Positions 30,253 to 43,100 of a stretch of DNA of 64,000 nt are shown here, in pieces. Location: NCBI RefSeq assembly GCF_033473495.1, contig NC_088936.1, forward strand, positions 620,001 to 684,000, in the 5' to 3' direction. Within the stretch, counting starts at the first letter, position 1, and each line of letters opens with the position of its first letter. This DNA comes from Cercospora beticola (Eukaryota > Ascomycota > Dothideomycetes > Mycosphaerellales > Mycosphaerellaceae). Position numbers and translations under genes: made by a program. The notes below the pieces were generated by a model. That model made no database searches, was not told the DNA's origin, and worked only from the letters and a program-made list of their open reading frames with translations.

Positions 30253-33200
30253 ATGACGACAAACAACCTGCAGGAACACTTACGATGGTTGTTCAGCGAA
30301 AAGCCCTCGATCCCGCCCAATACCATCGATTTGCCGCCAGCCTCCACATCGTTCGCTACGCCCAACGACAATCGAATTGAGACGACGGCCGGTGCCAGTG
30401 CCACCCGGAGACTCTCAAACTCCCTCAATAGAGCAGTTACATCAGAATCTGGAGGTAGCGGGATTCATCAGAGTACGATCGGCTTGCCATCACCCGCCAC
30501 GCGGCCTGGGACTGAGAGGAGCGGCGAGGGACGTGACGGCGCCAGTACAGCAACGGTGGTGAATGCGGATGCACTGCAAGCGGGGAGCGTCACACGAGAC
30601 CCACCGGACTTCCCTCAGAAGGCAGAGATGGTTCGACGGGCAACTGCGCCAACATCGGCTACCAAGTCGAATACTTCGTTTGGCCCCCGACAACTCGATG
30701 TCACACCCACTAAGCCAAGGAATGCTGTAAGAACAGATGCGAAGAATGCGCACTCTGCAAGCTTCCGAACACCAATACCTTCGCAACACAAGAACGTCGA
30801 GCAAATGGACTTGACCGAAGAATTTGCGAAAATGTGCAGCCCAAATGCGAAAACGTCTGCTCCTCCATCAGCCGCAGGCAGGAAACGCAAAAGCGAGGAG
30901 TTCGAGTCTGATTTGCGACACAATCCTGCTTCTATCAAGCGGCCCAACCAGGCTCCTATCATCGTGCCGCGGCCTTCGCAAGAGTTCCCATCCATTGACG
31001 AGGATGATGAGTTCGATGATATCCCTACTGGTCCGCCTCCTCCGTACTCCACGATCCCTCCTCGGCCGGGGAAAGCTACAGCGGAGGGTTCAGCGCAGCC
31101 TGCGAGGCCGCCGCTGTCGAATGCTCGATCCACGTCGTATGTCGAGGATTCAGAAGACGATGAAGATGATCTTATGAACTTCTACGACGAACATGTAGAA
31201 CCTACCAAGCCACCGACGAGAGGCAACAGCAAAAAGGCCATGTCGGTGCAGCATGAGCCTGTGCTTATCAGCTCTCCAATCGCTGAAGCGCCGCTGAATA
31301 CCGACAAACGTGCTACGTTCCCAGTACGCGATGAAGCGAGCGCAAGCTCTCCCATACCAAGCCCGCCCCCGATATCATCACATTTGAAACCGCCAGCTAT
31401 AGCAGGGGACTCGAGTGCCGTTCAGAACGTCAAGGGCAACGTAGCATCCAAAGCCGAAGGTACTCAAATACCTCAGCCATCCAACACTACCCAAGCACAA
31501 CCACCGGAAGATGAAGAACTCAAGACTCTGATGTTGCGTGTGTTTGAATCATTTGGATTATTATATGAGCGGGCTTTGTCCAACATAGACGAGAGATACA
31601 ATATTGTGGTAGACGAGATGACCGAATGGATGGACGCTGGCAATGACGATACTTCGACATTTGAGGCTGAGCAGGACGAACTGGATCTCAAGAGAAAGAA
31701 TTTGGCCACGCTGAAATCGAAGTGCAAGTCTTATCAGAAAGCACAAGAGAACAGGAATCAAGCCAAAGAGGATCTGAGGCAAGCATTGCGAACTCGTCAA
31801 GGGCGTGACGAAGCCAATGCACAGAATCGCGCCGCGCAGGAACGCCTTGCCAACATCGAAAAGGAATGCATCGCTCTTCTCAGACCATGCGCAGATGACC
31901 TCCGCCCTCTCCTCTCGCAGCGCGTCGCCGTCGAATCGACACAGGTCATGCCAGGAGCGATCCCCGAGCGGGCGCGTGCTCCTGGAAGCTCGAGTCGCAT
32001 TGCTCAAACGCAGATGCAGCCCGCAATGCCACCACCAGCAAGACCTCCGCTGCAGGTTAGCAAGTCCGCACCTGTGCACCAAGCTTCGCATATCCGGTTC
32101 GAAAATAATGCCAAGCAGCAGGACAGTCTAATGTTCAGTGACAACGCTTTCGACGATGACATTGACGACCTTGATATGATCGGCACGGGACATGATATAT
32201 ACACGACACGCATGGGCACTCCGCCTGCGGATCATGGCAACGAAGATGATTATGGCATGATGGACGACGAGATGCTGGACATGGTGGAAGACTATGATAG
32301 TGCAGGTCAGTTTGCTTCTGGAAATACTGGCAGAACGGCCTTCGCTGAGATATCAGCCAATATCCAAGCGCGTCAAGCACAACCGAAAGCGAAAAAGACA
32401 AAGACGACGAAATCTGCTGCTGAGCTGGCCGCGATCCACCGCGAGAATATGAATTTTCCTTGGTCAGATGAGGTCTGCGATGTTCTCAAGCAAAGGTTCA
32501 GGATGCAAGGTTTCAGAGAGAATCAGTTTCAGGCGATCAATGCGACTCTCAGCGGCAGAGATTGTTTTGTCCTGATGCCTACAGGCGGCGGCAAGTCTTT
32601 GACATACCAGCTTCCTGCTGTGATCCAATCTGGAACAACCAGAGGCGTGACCATCGTCGTGTCCCCGTTGCTCAGCTTGATGGAAGATCAGGTGCAGCAT
32701 CTTAACAAGATCGGCATCTTCGCGTTCTTGATCAATGGCGAGACGAGTCGCGAAGACAAACAGAGGATCATGGATGGGCTCTGGAAGAGCAATGTCGAGG
32801 ACTTCATCCAGCTTCTGTATGTCACACCCGAAATGCTTGGCAAGAGTGAGAACATGCTGCGCACCTTCGATGGCCTCCATCGCCGCGGGAAGTTTGCCAG
32901 GCTGGTAATCGACGAAGCGCATTGTGTTAGTCAGTGGGGACACGACTTCCGGCCTGACTACAAGAATCTTGGCGAGGTGAGGAAGAGGTATCCCGGAGTG
33001 CCAGTCATGGCTCTGACTGCTACCGCAACTTCGAGAGTCAAGGACGACACAATACACAACCTGGGTATGAAGAAGGACGGCCCCAACAAATGCCAAGTCT
33101 TCACCCAGAGCTTCAATCGAGACAACCTGTACTACGAAGTTCGTCCAAAACCGAAAGGCAGTCAAGATGTCGCCGCCATCGCAGGCCTGATCAAAGAGTC

Positions 33201-35172
33201 ACACGCCAAGGAGACCGGCATTGTCTATTGCTTGTCGCGCAAGAATTGCGAGGATATTGCACAGTCGCTTGTCAAGAATCATGGCATACGGGCTGAGCAC
33301 TATCATGCTGGTCTCGAAGGACCTGCAAAAGCTGCAGTCCAGCAAGCATGGCAGGCCGGCCAGATCAAGGTCATCGTTGCTACCATTGCATTCGGTATGG
33401 GCATCGACAAGAGCAACGTACGCTTTGTGATCCACCACACCATTCCCAAGTCGCTTGAAGGCTACTATCAAGAGACAGGCAGAGCTGGTCGTGATGGAAA
33501 TCCTTCCCGTTGCTATCTCTTCTACGGGTACGGAGATGCTGGCAAGCTACGCCGTATGATTGATGACCCCAAAAATGAAGGCAGCCGAGAAGTCAAAGAC
33601 ATGCAACACCAGATGCTTCGCAAGATGGTCCAGTACTGCGAGAATCGAAGCGACTGTCGACGCGTTCAAGTGCTGGCATATTTCGACGAGCGATTTAATC
33701 AAGAGGACTGCAACGGGAACTGCGACAACTGCCTTTCCGAGGCAACGTACGAGGAGGTTGACCTGACTGCAGAAGCCCAACAAGCGGTCGACCTGGTGCG
33801 GAAAATCAGAAAAGACAAGGTCACCTTGCTTCACTGCATCGACGTTTTTCGTGGAGCCGGCAATTCGAAAGCTAAAGAGAAAAAGCACATCGAGTTGAAA
33901 GAGGCTGGCGCTGGCTCGCATCTTAATCGGGGTGATGTCGAGCGCTTGTTCTATCAGCTGATCGGCGAAGAGGCCCTCGTTGAAGAGAACCACATGAACA
34001 AAAGAGGATTTGCGCAGCAATACGTCAATCTCGGCTGGCGATGCAATGACTTCGAGCTTGAGCGCTCAAAATTCAAGATGATGATCAGTACCTCGCCTCA
34101 AAAGGCGAAGCCTAGCAAGCCCGCAGCGAAGAAGTCGAAGAGTACCAAAACACCGAAGGAGTTGCCTATGTCGACCAACGTCTCGTCGCCGCTTCAGGGC
34201 CCATCGAGACGCGGGCAAGCCAGCATTCAGACTAAGCTCAAACGGCGACAGATCGACGGCTATGAAGATGACGGCTTTGTCGTCGAAGACGAAAGCGATG
34301 ATGGGTTCGCGCCTAATTGTGTCGCGAAGCCAGCTATTCCTGCGCGCAAGACTCCCGCAAAAGGACTTACAGCGCCCATCGCCACCGACGAAATGATGGA
34401 CAAGCTGGATCCGATACATCGCGATATCGTCGATCACTTCGTGGCCGAAGCAGAAAAGAAGCTCAAGGTCATCATGAAGAAACAAAAGCTGACTTGGTTG
34501 CCGTTCAATCGAACAATGCTTCGGACGATGTTCATCAACATCACCGATACGCCCGAGAAGCTGCGTGCCATACCAGGTATAGAGCGCGAGCGTGTCGACC
34601 TACATGGCAAGCACATGATCAAGTTGGTCAAAGAGGCTCGCGCCAGACTTGATGAGGTGGGCGTCGCGATCGACAATGAGGAATCGAATCCTGCTGAGGA
34701 TGACCTGGACGAGGAGCCAACGGACAATCATCAGCACGACAGAAACGTCATCGTCATCGACAGTGATGGCGAGCAGGATGACGATGATGAGGACTATGAT
34801 ATGGGTGATGAAGAAGATGACGAACCGGGCGAGCAAAGTCGTCACTTCCAGCAGCAGTCCGTCAGCAAAGAAGTCGCGGAATGGCACGCCGGGTTCTCGC
34901 AAAGTGCGAAGAAGTTCAAGTACACCGCTCCAGAGTCACAAGCGTCTCGCAAAGGCCCTCCGAAGAAGAAGAGTTATGTGGCGCGCGAGAAGTCAGCAGG
35001 CAAATCGCGTGGGGGCAAGACAGGCGGCCGCAGGTCGAATAGTGCTGGCTATGCGTCTGGTGCTGGCGTGAGCAAGAAGAGAGCTGGAGCAGGCAATAGC
35101 AGGGCTGCTGCCAGTGCAGGACCTTCGAGGAATGAATCTGCCTTTAGTGGCATCAGAGCTATGCCAACGTGA
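30253..35172 (+). CDS. SGS1: RecQ family DNA helicase (Sgs1/BLM/QDE-3 type)
   Basis: ATP-dependent 3'-5' DNA helicase of 1639 residues that resolves recombination intermediates with Top3/Rmi1. The long N-terminus (1-740) is disordered with acidic patches, as in Sgs1 and BLM, where it binds topoisomerase. The helicase core carries the Q-like motif [15 protein letters not shown], Walker [10 protein letters not shown] (about 775), [12 protein letters not shown], the DEAH box [19 protein letters not shown] (about 885-903, with the RecQ loop), [33 protein letters not shown] and motif [12 protein letters not shown] (about 1073). The RecQ zinc site is complete ([10 protein letters not shown], then CNGNCDNC), followed by a winged-helix RQC region and an HRDC domain near 1383-1465. 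A Lys/Ser/Gly-rich tail ends the protein. The Neurospora orthologue QDE-3 functions in quelling. The gene borders the RIP block. Confidence 0.93.
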   Translation: MTTNNLQEHLRWLFSEKPSIPPNTIDLPPASTSFATPNDNRIETTAGASATRRLSNSLNRAVTSESGGSGIHQSTIGLPSPATRPGTERSGEGRDGASTATVVNADALQAGSVTRDPPDFPQKAEMVRRATAPTSATKSNTSFGPRQLDVTPTKPRNAVRTDAKNAHSASFRTPIPSQHKNVEQMDLTEEFAKMCSPNAKTSAPPSAAGRKRKSEEFESDLRHNPASIKRPNQAPIIVPRPSQEFPSIDEDDEFDDIPTGPPPPYSTIPPRPGKATAEGSAQPARPPLSNARSTSYVEDSEDDEDDLMNFYDEHVEPTKPPTRGNSKKAMSVQHEPVLISSPIAEAPLNTDKRATFPVRDEASASSPIPSPPPISSHLKPPAIAGDSSAVQNVKGNVASKAEGTQIPQPSNTTQAQPPEDEELKTLMLRVFESFGLLYERALSNIDERYNIVVDEMTEWMDAGNDDTSTFEAEQDELDLKRKNLATLKSKCKSYQKAQENRNQAKEDLRQALRTRQGRDEANAQNRAAQERLANIEKECIALLRPCADDLRPLLSQRVAVESTQVMPGAIPERARAPGSSSRIAQTQMQPAMPPPARPPLQVSKSAPVHQASHIRFENNAKQQDSLMFSDNAFDDDIDDLDMIGTGHDIYTTRMGTPPADHGNEDDYGMMDDEMLDMVEDYDSAGQFASGNTGRTAFAEISANIQARQAQPKAKKTKTTKSAAELAAIHRENMNFPWSDEVCDVLKQRFRMQGFRENQFQAINATLSGRDCFVLMPTGGGKSLTYQLPAVIQSGTTRGVTIVVSPLLSLMEDQVQHLNKIGIFAFLINGETSREDKQRIMDGLWKSNVEDFIQLLYVTPEMLGKSENMLRTFDGLHRRGKFARLVIDEAHCVSQWGHDFRPDYKNLGEVRKRYPGVPVMALTATATSRVKDDTIHNLGMKKDGPNKCQVFTQSFNRDNLYYEVRPKPKGSQDVAAIAGLIKESHAKETGIVYCLSRKNCEDIAQSLVKNHGIRAEHYHAGLEGPAKAAVQQAWQAGQIKVIVATIAFGMGIDKSNVRFVIHHTIPKSLEGYYQETGRAGRDGNPSRCYLFYGYGDAGKLRRMIDDPKNEGSREVKDMQHQMLRKMVQYCENRSDCRRVQVLAYFDERFNQEDCNGNCDNCLSEATYEEVDLTAEAQQAVDLVRKIRKDKVTLLHCIDVFRGAGNSKAKEKKHIELKEAGAGSHLNRGDVERLFYQLIGEEALVEENHMNKRGFAQQYVNLGWRCNDFELERSKFKMMISTSPQKAKPSKPAAKKSKSTKTPKELPMSTNVSSPLQGPSRRGQASIQTKLKRRQIDGYEDDGFVVEDESDDGFAPNCVAKPAIPARKTPAKGLTAPIATDEMMDKLDPIHRDIVDHFVAEAEKKLKVIMKKQKLTWLPFNRTMLRTMFINITDTPEKLRAIPGIERERVDLHGKHMIKLVKEARARLDEVGVAIDNEESNPAEDDLDEEPTDNHQHDRNVIVIDSDGEQDDDDEDYDMGDEEDDEPGEQSRHFQQQSVSKEVAEWHAGFSQSAKKFKYTAPESQASRKGPPKKKSYVAREKSAGKSRGGKTGGRRSNSAGYASGAGVSKKRAGAGNSRAAASAGPSRNESAFSGIRAMPT

Positions 35173-35522
35173 GGTTGAGAGGCATCTATCGGTCGAGGAC
35201 TACACTTCTGGCTTGTTTGCTGCTTTGAGACTACACTCACGAGGAATGAGTAATGGCTTGCGAGCTTTGCTTCGATATGAATTGCACGATAGCAGCGCAG
35301 TAGTATTATTGTTCATAGCATGCGGATCAATGGACCCAAGTCCACGCCTCCAAAACTCGTCCGGGCTACTTGCGTGGCGTCACGCTGTGAAGATCGTGAT
35401 TAGGCTATCCTGGTCGACGAGATGTTGGTTTAGCGCCAAGCACCGGTGTTTTCGGAGGTACTTTCGGTGATTGCTGAATATGGCGTAATCACGGCTTTCT
35501 CGCTGAATTACCGGCGATATTG
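35173..35522. other. 3' flank of RecQ, transition to the RIP block
   Basis: Normal base composition with ordinary CpA and TpG up to about 35,522, then an abrupt change to TA-rich DNA. No gene or repeat is recognised in these 350 bp. Confidence 0.5.
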
Positions 35523-35799
35523 AGCCGTAATAGCTATAAATACTCTAATTAGATACTTACTAAAAACGATATAGTTTTACTTATTTCTTACTAGGATCTA
35601 TAGGCTATATAACTAATAGTTATAAGCCTAGATTTCTATAATAACTTAATTATTTAATTACTCGTTTTAAGCTCTAATTAACGATATACTACTTTATTTA
35701 TTTCTATAATACTATAACTCTAATTACTATTATTTAAAGATACTATTTTATTCTTTTAAAATTCCTTTCTTCTTTATACTACTACTTTAGATAATTTAA

Positions 35800-38700
35800 A
35801 AAAAAAAATATAAGCGCGCTCTAATAGGCGACGACGACGACGATAGGAGGCCTCGAGGCCTTCTAATATATAATAATACTCTCTAACTAATACTATAATA
35901 TTATAAGTAGAAAAAAGAATCTAGAAGAAGAAAGTTATATTTCTAACTTCTAGATAGTCTAAACTTACTCGTAACTATCTCCTTCTAGCCTTCTAAGCTA
36001 GAAAACTAATACTAATACTAATAATCTAAAAATAACGATCTAAAAGAACCTAAAGATACTTATAGAATAGATCTAGAACTACTTCGACTCTAAGTTAACT
36101 CTACTTCTTTCTCTAATTCTTTTTCTTCTCTAGTAGGCCTAGTAGGCCCTCCTCTACTACGCTCTCTACTAGGTAGAGTTCTAGACTCTATAGGTAATCT
36201 AGAAAACTCTTTAGAGCTACCTAATATCTACTACTACTACTCCGAAAATATAGGCCTAGATAGCCTAATTTAGATATATAATACTAAGGCTATAGCTTTA
36301 AGTATTTATAACTATTTTAGTAAAAATAGAAAACTAAGAAGAAAGGAAGATAGTAAAGAAAATAAGCTATAAAGAGCTCTAATAGATACTCGAAGTATAG
36401 TAATTTAAAGCTATATAAAAACTTCTAAATAGAAATCTTAAAGTTATTCTTTATAGAGAAAGAGAGAAGAGCTAGTTAGAAAAGAACTAATTATAGCTTA
36501 AGGCTATATACCTAGGAGCCTAAGTAGTATCGCTAAGTATATAGATAATTATATATAGTATTAGGACTTTCTAGAAGCTAGAGAATACTAATAGCTAGGT
36601 CTAGCTAGACTAGAATAACTTTACTTAGTTCCTAGAGAGACTTAAGATTAGGAAAGCTTTCTAGCTTAAGACTTAGAAAATAAGAGAAGAAACTAACTTC
36701 TTATTAGTTATAATAGTAGTATAAAATAGGTAAACTATAAAGGAAATATATAAGAAAAATATAACTATTAGAGTAATATAGTATATTATAGAACTATACT
36801 ATCTATAATAGAGGATAGTATAGTACTTTAAATATAATAGCTTTAGGTATATTACTACCTACTATAGAGCTATAGAAGATATCTATAGAAAATATATAGA
36901 AAAATATAGAATAGATAACTATAAGAAGAAGAAAGTTAAATACTATAACTATAGAGGAGATTATAAAGTATACTCTCTTAAATATAGCTATAAAGTAGCT
37001 ATAAAAGCTAAGGCTAGAGCTTTCTCCGAATAGTTTAAGAAGTAATAGAAAATAACTTTAATTCTAATATAAAATAATAAAGCTATAGAATCCTTAATTC
37101 TTAAAAGGAAAGCTCTACTAACTAAACTAATATAAAGAGATATTAGATATAAAGGTAGGCCTCTAGGTACTATAGTAGTAGTAATAGCTAGTAGAAAGTA
37201 AGTAAGTAAGCTCTATTTCCTCTATATATAGAAGAAAGAGAATATTTAAAAGAAAATAGATACTTTCTAAGAAGGAATAGATATCGACCTAATTAAACTT
37301 CTCTTCTAAGTTTTCTATAAGTAGCTAAACTCTAATAATCTACTAATATAATATTAATAGGTTAAATACTACCTAAACCTTATTACTAAATAGCTAAGTA
37401 GTAGATAAGATAATATTAATAGTACTATAAGAACTATAGCTTAATACTATAAATAGTAGAACTAAAGCTAAGAAAGAATACTCTATAGTTCTTCTACTCT
37501 AGTAGAACCTAAGAGTAGTAATACTTATATTAGATAAAATTAGAACTAATAGCTAGAAACTACTTTTCTATAATATAGATAACTTAGTAACTATCTAAGT
37601 CTAGATATCTATAGAAACTATTTCTATTTATAACTACTATAACCTCTTAGAGCTAATAAGCTATAAATAAGAAGAGACTATCTCTATATTCTAAGAAGCT
37701 CTCTTATAAACTCTAAGAGATACTACTACTAGCTATATAGTAGTAGAAGACTTTAACTTCTACTATTTAAAATAGAGAGGAAATATAATCTAGACCTAAT
37801 ATATTATAGTAGATAAACTTATTAAAATAGCTATAGAGGCTAATCTATAGCTAGCTCTAGAACTAGAAATAATTATATAGAAAAGATATATAGTAAGCTA
37901 CTAAATACTAGATCTAGTTTTTATTAGCCTCTCTCTTTAAAATCTAATCTAAGAATATAAAGCTCTTCTAGAAGAAATATATAGCTCCGACTATATCTCT
38001 CTTAGAATAACTTTAAGTATTAATCTCTAAGAGCTAATAGAAAGAGGCTAGAGAAAGTAGTAGAAAGCGGCTAACTAGACTAAAATCTAGGAACTTATAG
38101 CTAAGAATACTAGCTAACTTAGCTAACTTCTAGTCTATATAAAGGAATATCTAGATATCTTAGTAAGTAGAATATAAACTTCTATTTAAAGAATTATAGA
38201 AAAGATAGTTCTAATAGCTAGACTATTAAGCTATAGAAAGATAGTATAGACCTAAGAGTATAGAGATAATATAAAACTTATAAAGAAAAGAAGAAAAGAA
38301 TAGAGAAATAATAAGATAGAATAGAGCTATAAATAATACTTTAAAATATTATATATAAGAAGTAGAGCTATAAGGAAAAAGTAAAGACTAGTATAAAGAA
38401 AACTAGTAAAAGAAGCTATAAAGAACTCGAAGAAGATTTAGAAGATAGCTAAATAAGTAAAAGAGAGAGTAAACTAAAAGTACTAACTACTATATTTTCT
38501 AAGTCTAACTAACTTAGAGTATAATAGAAATACTAACGAAAGGAAAGCTATAATTCTAGTAAAATACTTCTTTCTAGACTCGAAAGAAATAGACCTAAGC
38601 GATATCTAGTATACCTAACTACTACTCTAGTTCTAAATAGAAGCTAATATTAACTTAAAAAAAATAAAAGAAGTTCTTAGAAAACTATCTAGTAATAAAG

Positions 38701-40080
38701 CTCTAGAACCTAACTAAATACTAAACCTTCTACTTAGAGAATATAAAGAATAACTTGCTCTAATTCTAGCTAAACTCTTTACTATATACCTAAGAATAGA
38801 ATACTACTCTAAAACTTTTAAGTACTCTATAATAGTAGTACTTAGAAAACTATAGAAACTAGACTATATAAAGCTAGAAGTATATAGACTAATTACTCTA
38901 CTTAATATAATAGTAAAAGTTCTAGAAGTAGTAGTTATAAGGAGAATATCTAGAAAGATAGAAAAAAGAAAGCTTCTTTTAGAAAAATAAATAGGTACTC
39001 GACCTAGTAGATCTAATACCTTAGTACTAGACCTTATTACTAAATAAGTAAGAACGATCTAGAAAACGAGACTAGGAGTAGTAGTATTAATACTCTATCT
39101 CGATATCTTAGAAGTCTTTAATAAGGTCTTCTACTAGAAGCTACTCTATAATATCCGAATAAAAGACTTCCTAGATTATATTATTAGTTTTATCTAATCC
39201 TTTCTTTAAGATAGAACTATTTACTTTCGGCTAGGAGAGCTTATAAACTAACTAAGGCTCTAAAATATAGGAATCCTTTAAGGATCTACTCTATTTCTAA
39301 TTCTCTTTCTATTCTTTACTTTAACTCTACTTCTAATACTATATAAGAGAAATACCTTAGTAATAGAGTTTATAGATAACTCTAATATCCTTATATATAG
39401 TATATCTATAGAGGAAAATTATAGATAACTAGAGAAAGCCTACTAGAAATATAAAGAATAGATAAGAAGATATAGAGTAGAATTTATACTATAGAAGTAC
39501 TAACTTATCTACTTTACTAGAAGTAGGAAATATAACCTTAAAGCTATAGTCTAAATATAAGGATTTAATAGAGAGCTACTACTATTACTAAGACTCCTTA
39601 GAGTATAGATAGATACTAAACTTAAATAGAGCCTATATATTAAAAAAGTAGTAGAAAAGAGAGCTAACTAACTATAATTACTCTAGAGGCTATATAAGTC
39701 TATATAGAGAGTATTCTTCTAAAAAGCAAAATATCTATATATAGTAGTAGTATAGCTAACTATTATCTTCGAATACTAAGTCTAGTCTAATCTAGAAAGT
39801 ATATAAAGCTACTATAGGAACTTTACTAAGTCTATTAAAAAGATTTAGAGAGAAGCTCTTAGGAATATTATAGGAGTATATAAGTCTATTATAATAGTAG
39901 TTCTAAAGAGAAAAGCAAATATTACCTCTCTCTATTTCTATATCTAGAATCTAGCTAGATAAGTATCTAAAAAGTAAAATATCTAACCTATATACTAATA
40001 TATTAAAAGTAGGTATAGAGAGATTAGAAAGTAGATATAAGTAGAAAGAAGAGCTAGATACTCTATAATAAATAGATAGA
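35800..40080 (+). mobile_element. LINE relic A (Tad1-like non-LTR retrotransposon), RIP-inactivated and 3'-truncated
   Basis: Read through its stops in the + direction it shows an ORF1-like end with a decayed CCHC zinc knuckle at about 36,936-36,990 (Cys codons now Tyr), an endonuclease-like region near 37.6-38.4 kb, and a reverse transcriptase. The RT has a GIP-x-GS block near 39,260-39,310 and the catalytic box at 39,369-39,380, now F-I-D-N. The second Asp is lost through a TpG to TpA change. The 5' end contains a GGCCTCGAGGCC palindrome (35,849-35,860). Similarity to LINE B stops at about 40,075, before the RNase H part. Confidence 0.75.
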
Positions 40081-40129
40081 TAATTCTTATATACTAGTCT
40101 ACTTCTTTTAACTAGAGTAAGTAGTATAC

Positions 40130-43100
40130 TCTATAGATTTTAGTCGAGAGAAAAGCCTTTAAAAAACTCTTATATATCTCTTCGTTTTATAGTCTATATA
40201 GCCGCTTTCTTCGCTTCTATTTTCTTTCGGATAATACTAAGTATCTAGTAAGTCCTTCTTTTACTAGATTCTATTCTTCCTTTTCTTTCTTCTTTTATTC
40301 TTCTATATCTCTTCTCTTATAAGTAAGAATTAGTCTAGAACTCCTTCTTAGATAAGCTACTTTACTACTATATATAGCTCTCTTTTTATATTAGCTAGAT
40401 CCTTCTAGTTTATAGATCCTTCTATCTAGAATAGTAAGTATTTTCTCTCGTTCTATTTTAAATAGAATATATATATATATTTTAGTATCTTATACTTCTA
40501 TCTATATTCGTAGTCTAGTATAAATCCTAGAACTCTTCTTTTAGTAAAGTATTACTTTATTCTAATATACTCTATTCTTAGAAGTATAACTATTATACTC
40601 TCTAGTCTAGTAAGTTCTTTATATAGAGTTAGTCTAATAGTAGAGAAAGTAGTAGTTTTCTATACTAGTAGTTATTCCTCTTCTACTTTTACTTTTCTTT
40701 TTTTCTTATTTCTTTCCTATTTTCTATTCTACTAATATTTAGCCTACTATACTTTATAGCCTAGGTATATCTATATTATTATTTCTTAGCTTTATACTAT
40801 CTAAAGGATTTCCTTCTATTTAGTTTAAGTTAGTATTATAGGTTATCTAGCTCTCTTTCCTACTTATACTTATTTTTTAATCTCTCTATATCTATTTTTA
40901 ATATACTAGTATATAGGTTAGGTATCTTGCTTTTTAGATACTTACTTAGCTAGGTTCTAGATATATAAATAGAGAGAAGTAATATTTACTTCTCTCTTTA
41001 GAATAACTATTATAACTAACTTATATACTCCTATAATATTTCTTAGAGCCTCTCTCTAGATCTTCTTAATAGATCTAGTAAGATTCCTATAGTAGTCTTA
41101 TATACTCTCTAGATTAGACTAGACTTAGTAGCCGAAAGTAATAGCTAGTCTTACTACTACTATATATAGGTACTTTACTCTTTAGAAGAATACTCTCTAT
41201 ATAGACTTATATAGTTTCTAAAGTAATTATATTTAGTAGGCTCTCTTTTCTACTACTTATTTAATATATAAGCTCTATTTAAGTTTAGTATCTATCTATA
41301 CTCTAAGAAGTCTAAGTAATAGTAGTAGTTCTCTATTAAATCTCTAGATTTAAACTATAGCCTTAAGGTTATACTTCCTACTTCTAGTAAAGTAGATTAG
41401 CTAATATTTCTATAGTATAAATTCTACTCTATATCTTCTTACTTATTCTTTATATTTCTAGTAGACTTTCTTAAGTTACTTATAGTTATCTTCTATTAAT
41501 ATACTATATATAAGAATATTAGAGTTATCTATAAACTCTATTACTAAAGTAGTTTCTTTATATAGTATTAGAAGTAGAGTAGAGATAAAGAAAAGAAAAA
41601 GAATTAGAGATAGAGTAGAGCCTTAGAAAATTCCTATATTTTAGAGCTTTAGTTAGTCTATAAATTCTCTAAGCTTTAGATAGATAGTCCTATCTTAGAG
41701 GAATAATTAGATAAAGCTAATAGTATAGTCTAGGAAGCCTTTTATTCTAATATTATAAAGTAGCTTCTAGTAGAAGACCTTATTAAATACTTCTAAGATA
41801 TTAAGATAGAGTATAGATACTATAGCTTCTAGCCTAGTTTTCTAGATAGTTCTTACTTATTTAGTAATAAGGTCTAATACTAAGATAGTAGACCTACTAG
41901 GCCTAGTATCTATTTATTCTTCTAAAAGAAGCTTTTTTTCTTTAGTTTTCTTAGATATTCTTTTAGTAACTATAGCTTCTAGGACCTTTACTATTATATT
42001 AAGTAGAGTAATAGATCTATATACTTCTAGCTTTAAGTAGTCTAGTTTCTATAGTTTCCTAAGTACTACTATTATAGAGTACTTAAAGGCTTTAGAGTAG
42101 TATACTATTCTTAGATATATAGTAAAGAGTTTAGCTAGAATTAGAGTAAGTTATTCTCTATACTCTTTAAGTAAAAGGTTTAGTATTTAGTTAGGTCCTA
42201 GAGCTTTATTACTAGATAGTTTCCTAAGAACTCTTTCTATTTTCTTTAGCTAAACTTTAACTTCTATCTAGAATTAGAGTAGTAGTTAGGTATATTAGAT
42301 ATTACTTAAGTCTATTTCTCTTAGGTCTAGGAAGAAGTATCTTACTAGAATTATAGCTTTCCTCTTATTAGTATCTCTATTATACTCTATATTAGCTAGG
42401 CTTAGAATATATAGTAGCTAGTACTTTTAGTTAGCTCTCTCTCTAGCCTATTTAGCTATTTTCTAGATCTTCTTAGAGTCTTCTATAACTTCTTTTATTA
42501 GTTTTCTCTAAGCTAGATTTTACTCTCTTCTTATAATCTTACTTCTTATATATAATACTTTAAGGTATAGCTTATAGCTCTATTCTATTTTATAGTTCCT
42601 CTATTCTCTTCTTTTTCTTTTTATTACTAGCTTTATAGTATCTTTATATTCCTAGGTATATACTATTTTTATATAGCTTAATAGTCTAGCTATTAGAACT
42701 ATTTTTTTTATAATTCTCTAAATAAAGGATTATATTCTATAAGCTAGTATATCTAGATATTCTCTTATATTAAGTAGAAGTTAGTTAAGTTAGTTAGTAT
42801 CTTAAGCTATAAGGTTCTAGATTCTATTCTAGTTAGTAGCTTTCTACTACTTTCTCTAGCTTCTTTCTATTAGCTCTTAGAGATTAATATAGAAAGTTAT
42901 TCTAAGAGAGATATAGTTAGAGCTATATATCTCTTCTAGAAGGACTTTATATTCTTAGATTAGGTTTTAGAAAAAGAGGCTAATAAAGACTAGGTCTAAT
43001 ATTTAGTAGCTAGCTATATATCTTTCCTATATAATTATCTCTAGCTCTAGAGCTAGCTATAGCTAGGCCTCTATAATTATTTTAATAAGCTTATTTACTA

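Noticed and set aside
30014..30262. 83-residue N-terminal extension of Trm10
   Set aside because: The upstream frame opens with TTG, overlaps the RecQ start codon and has no Trm10 similarity; ATG 30013 fits the family.
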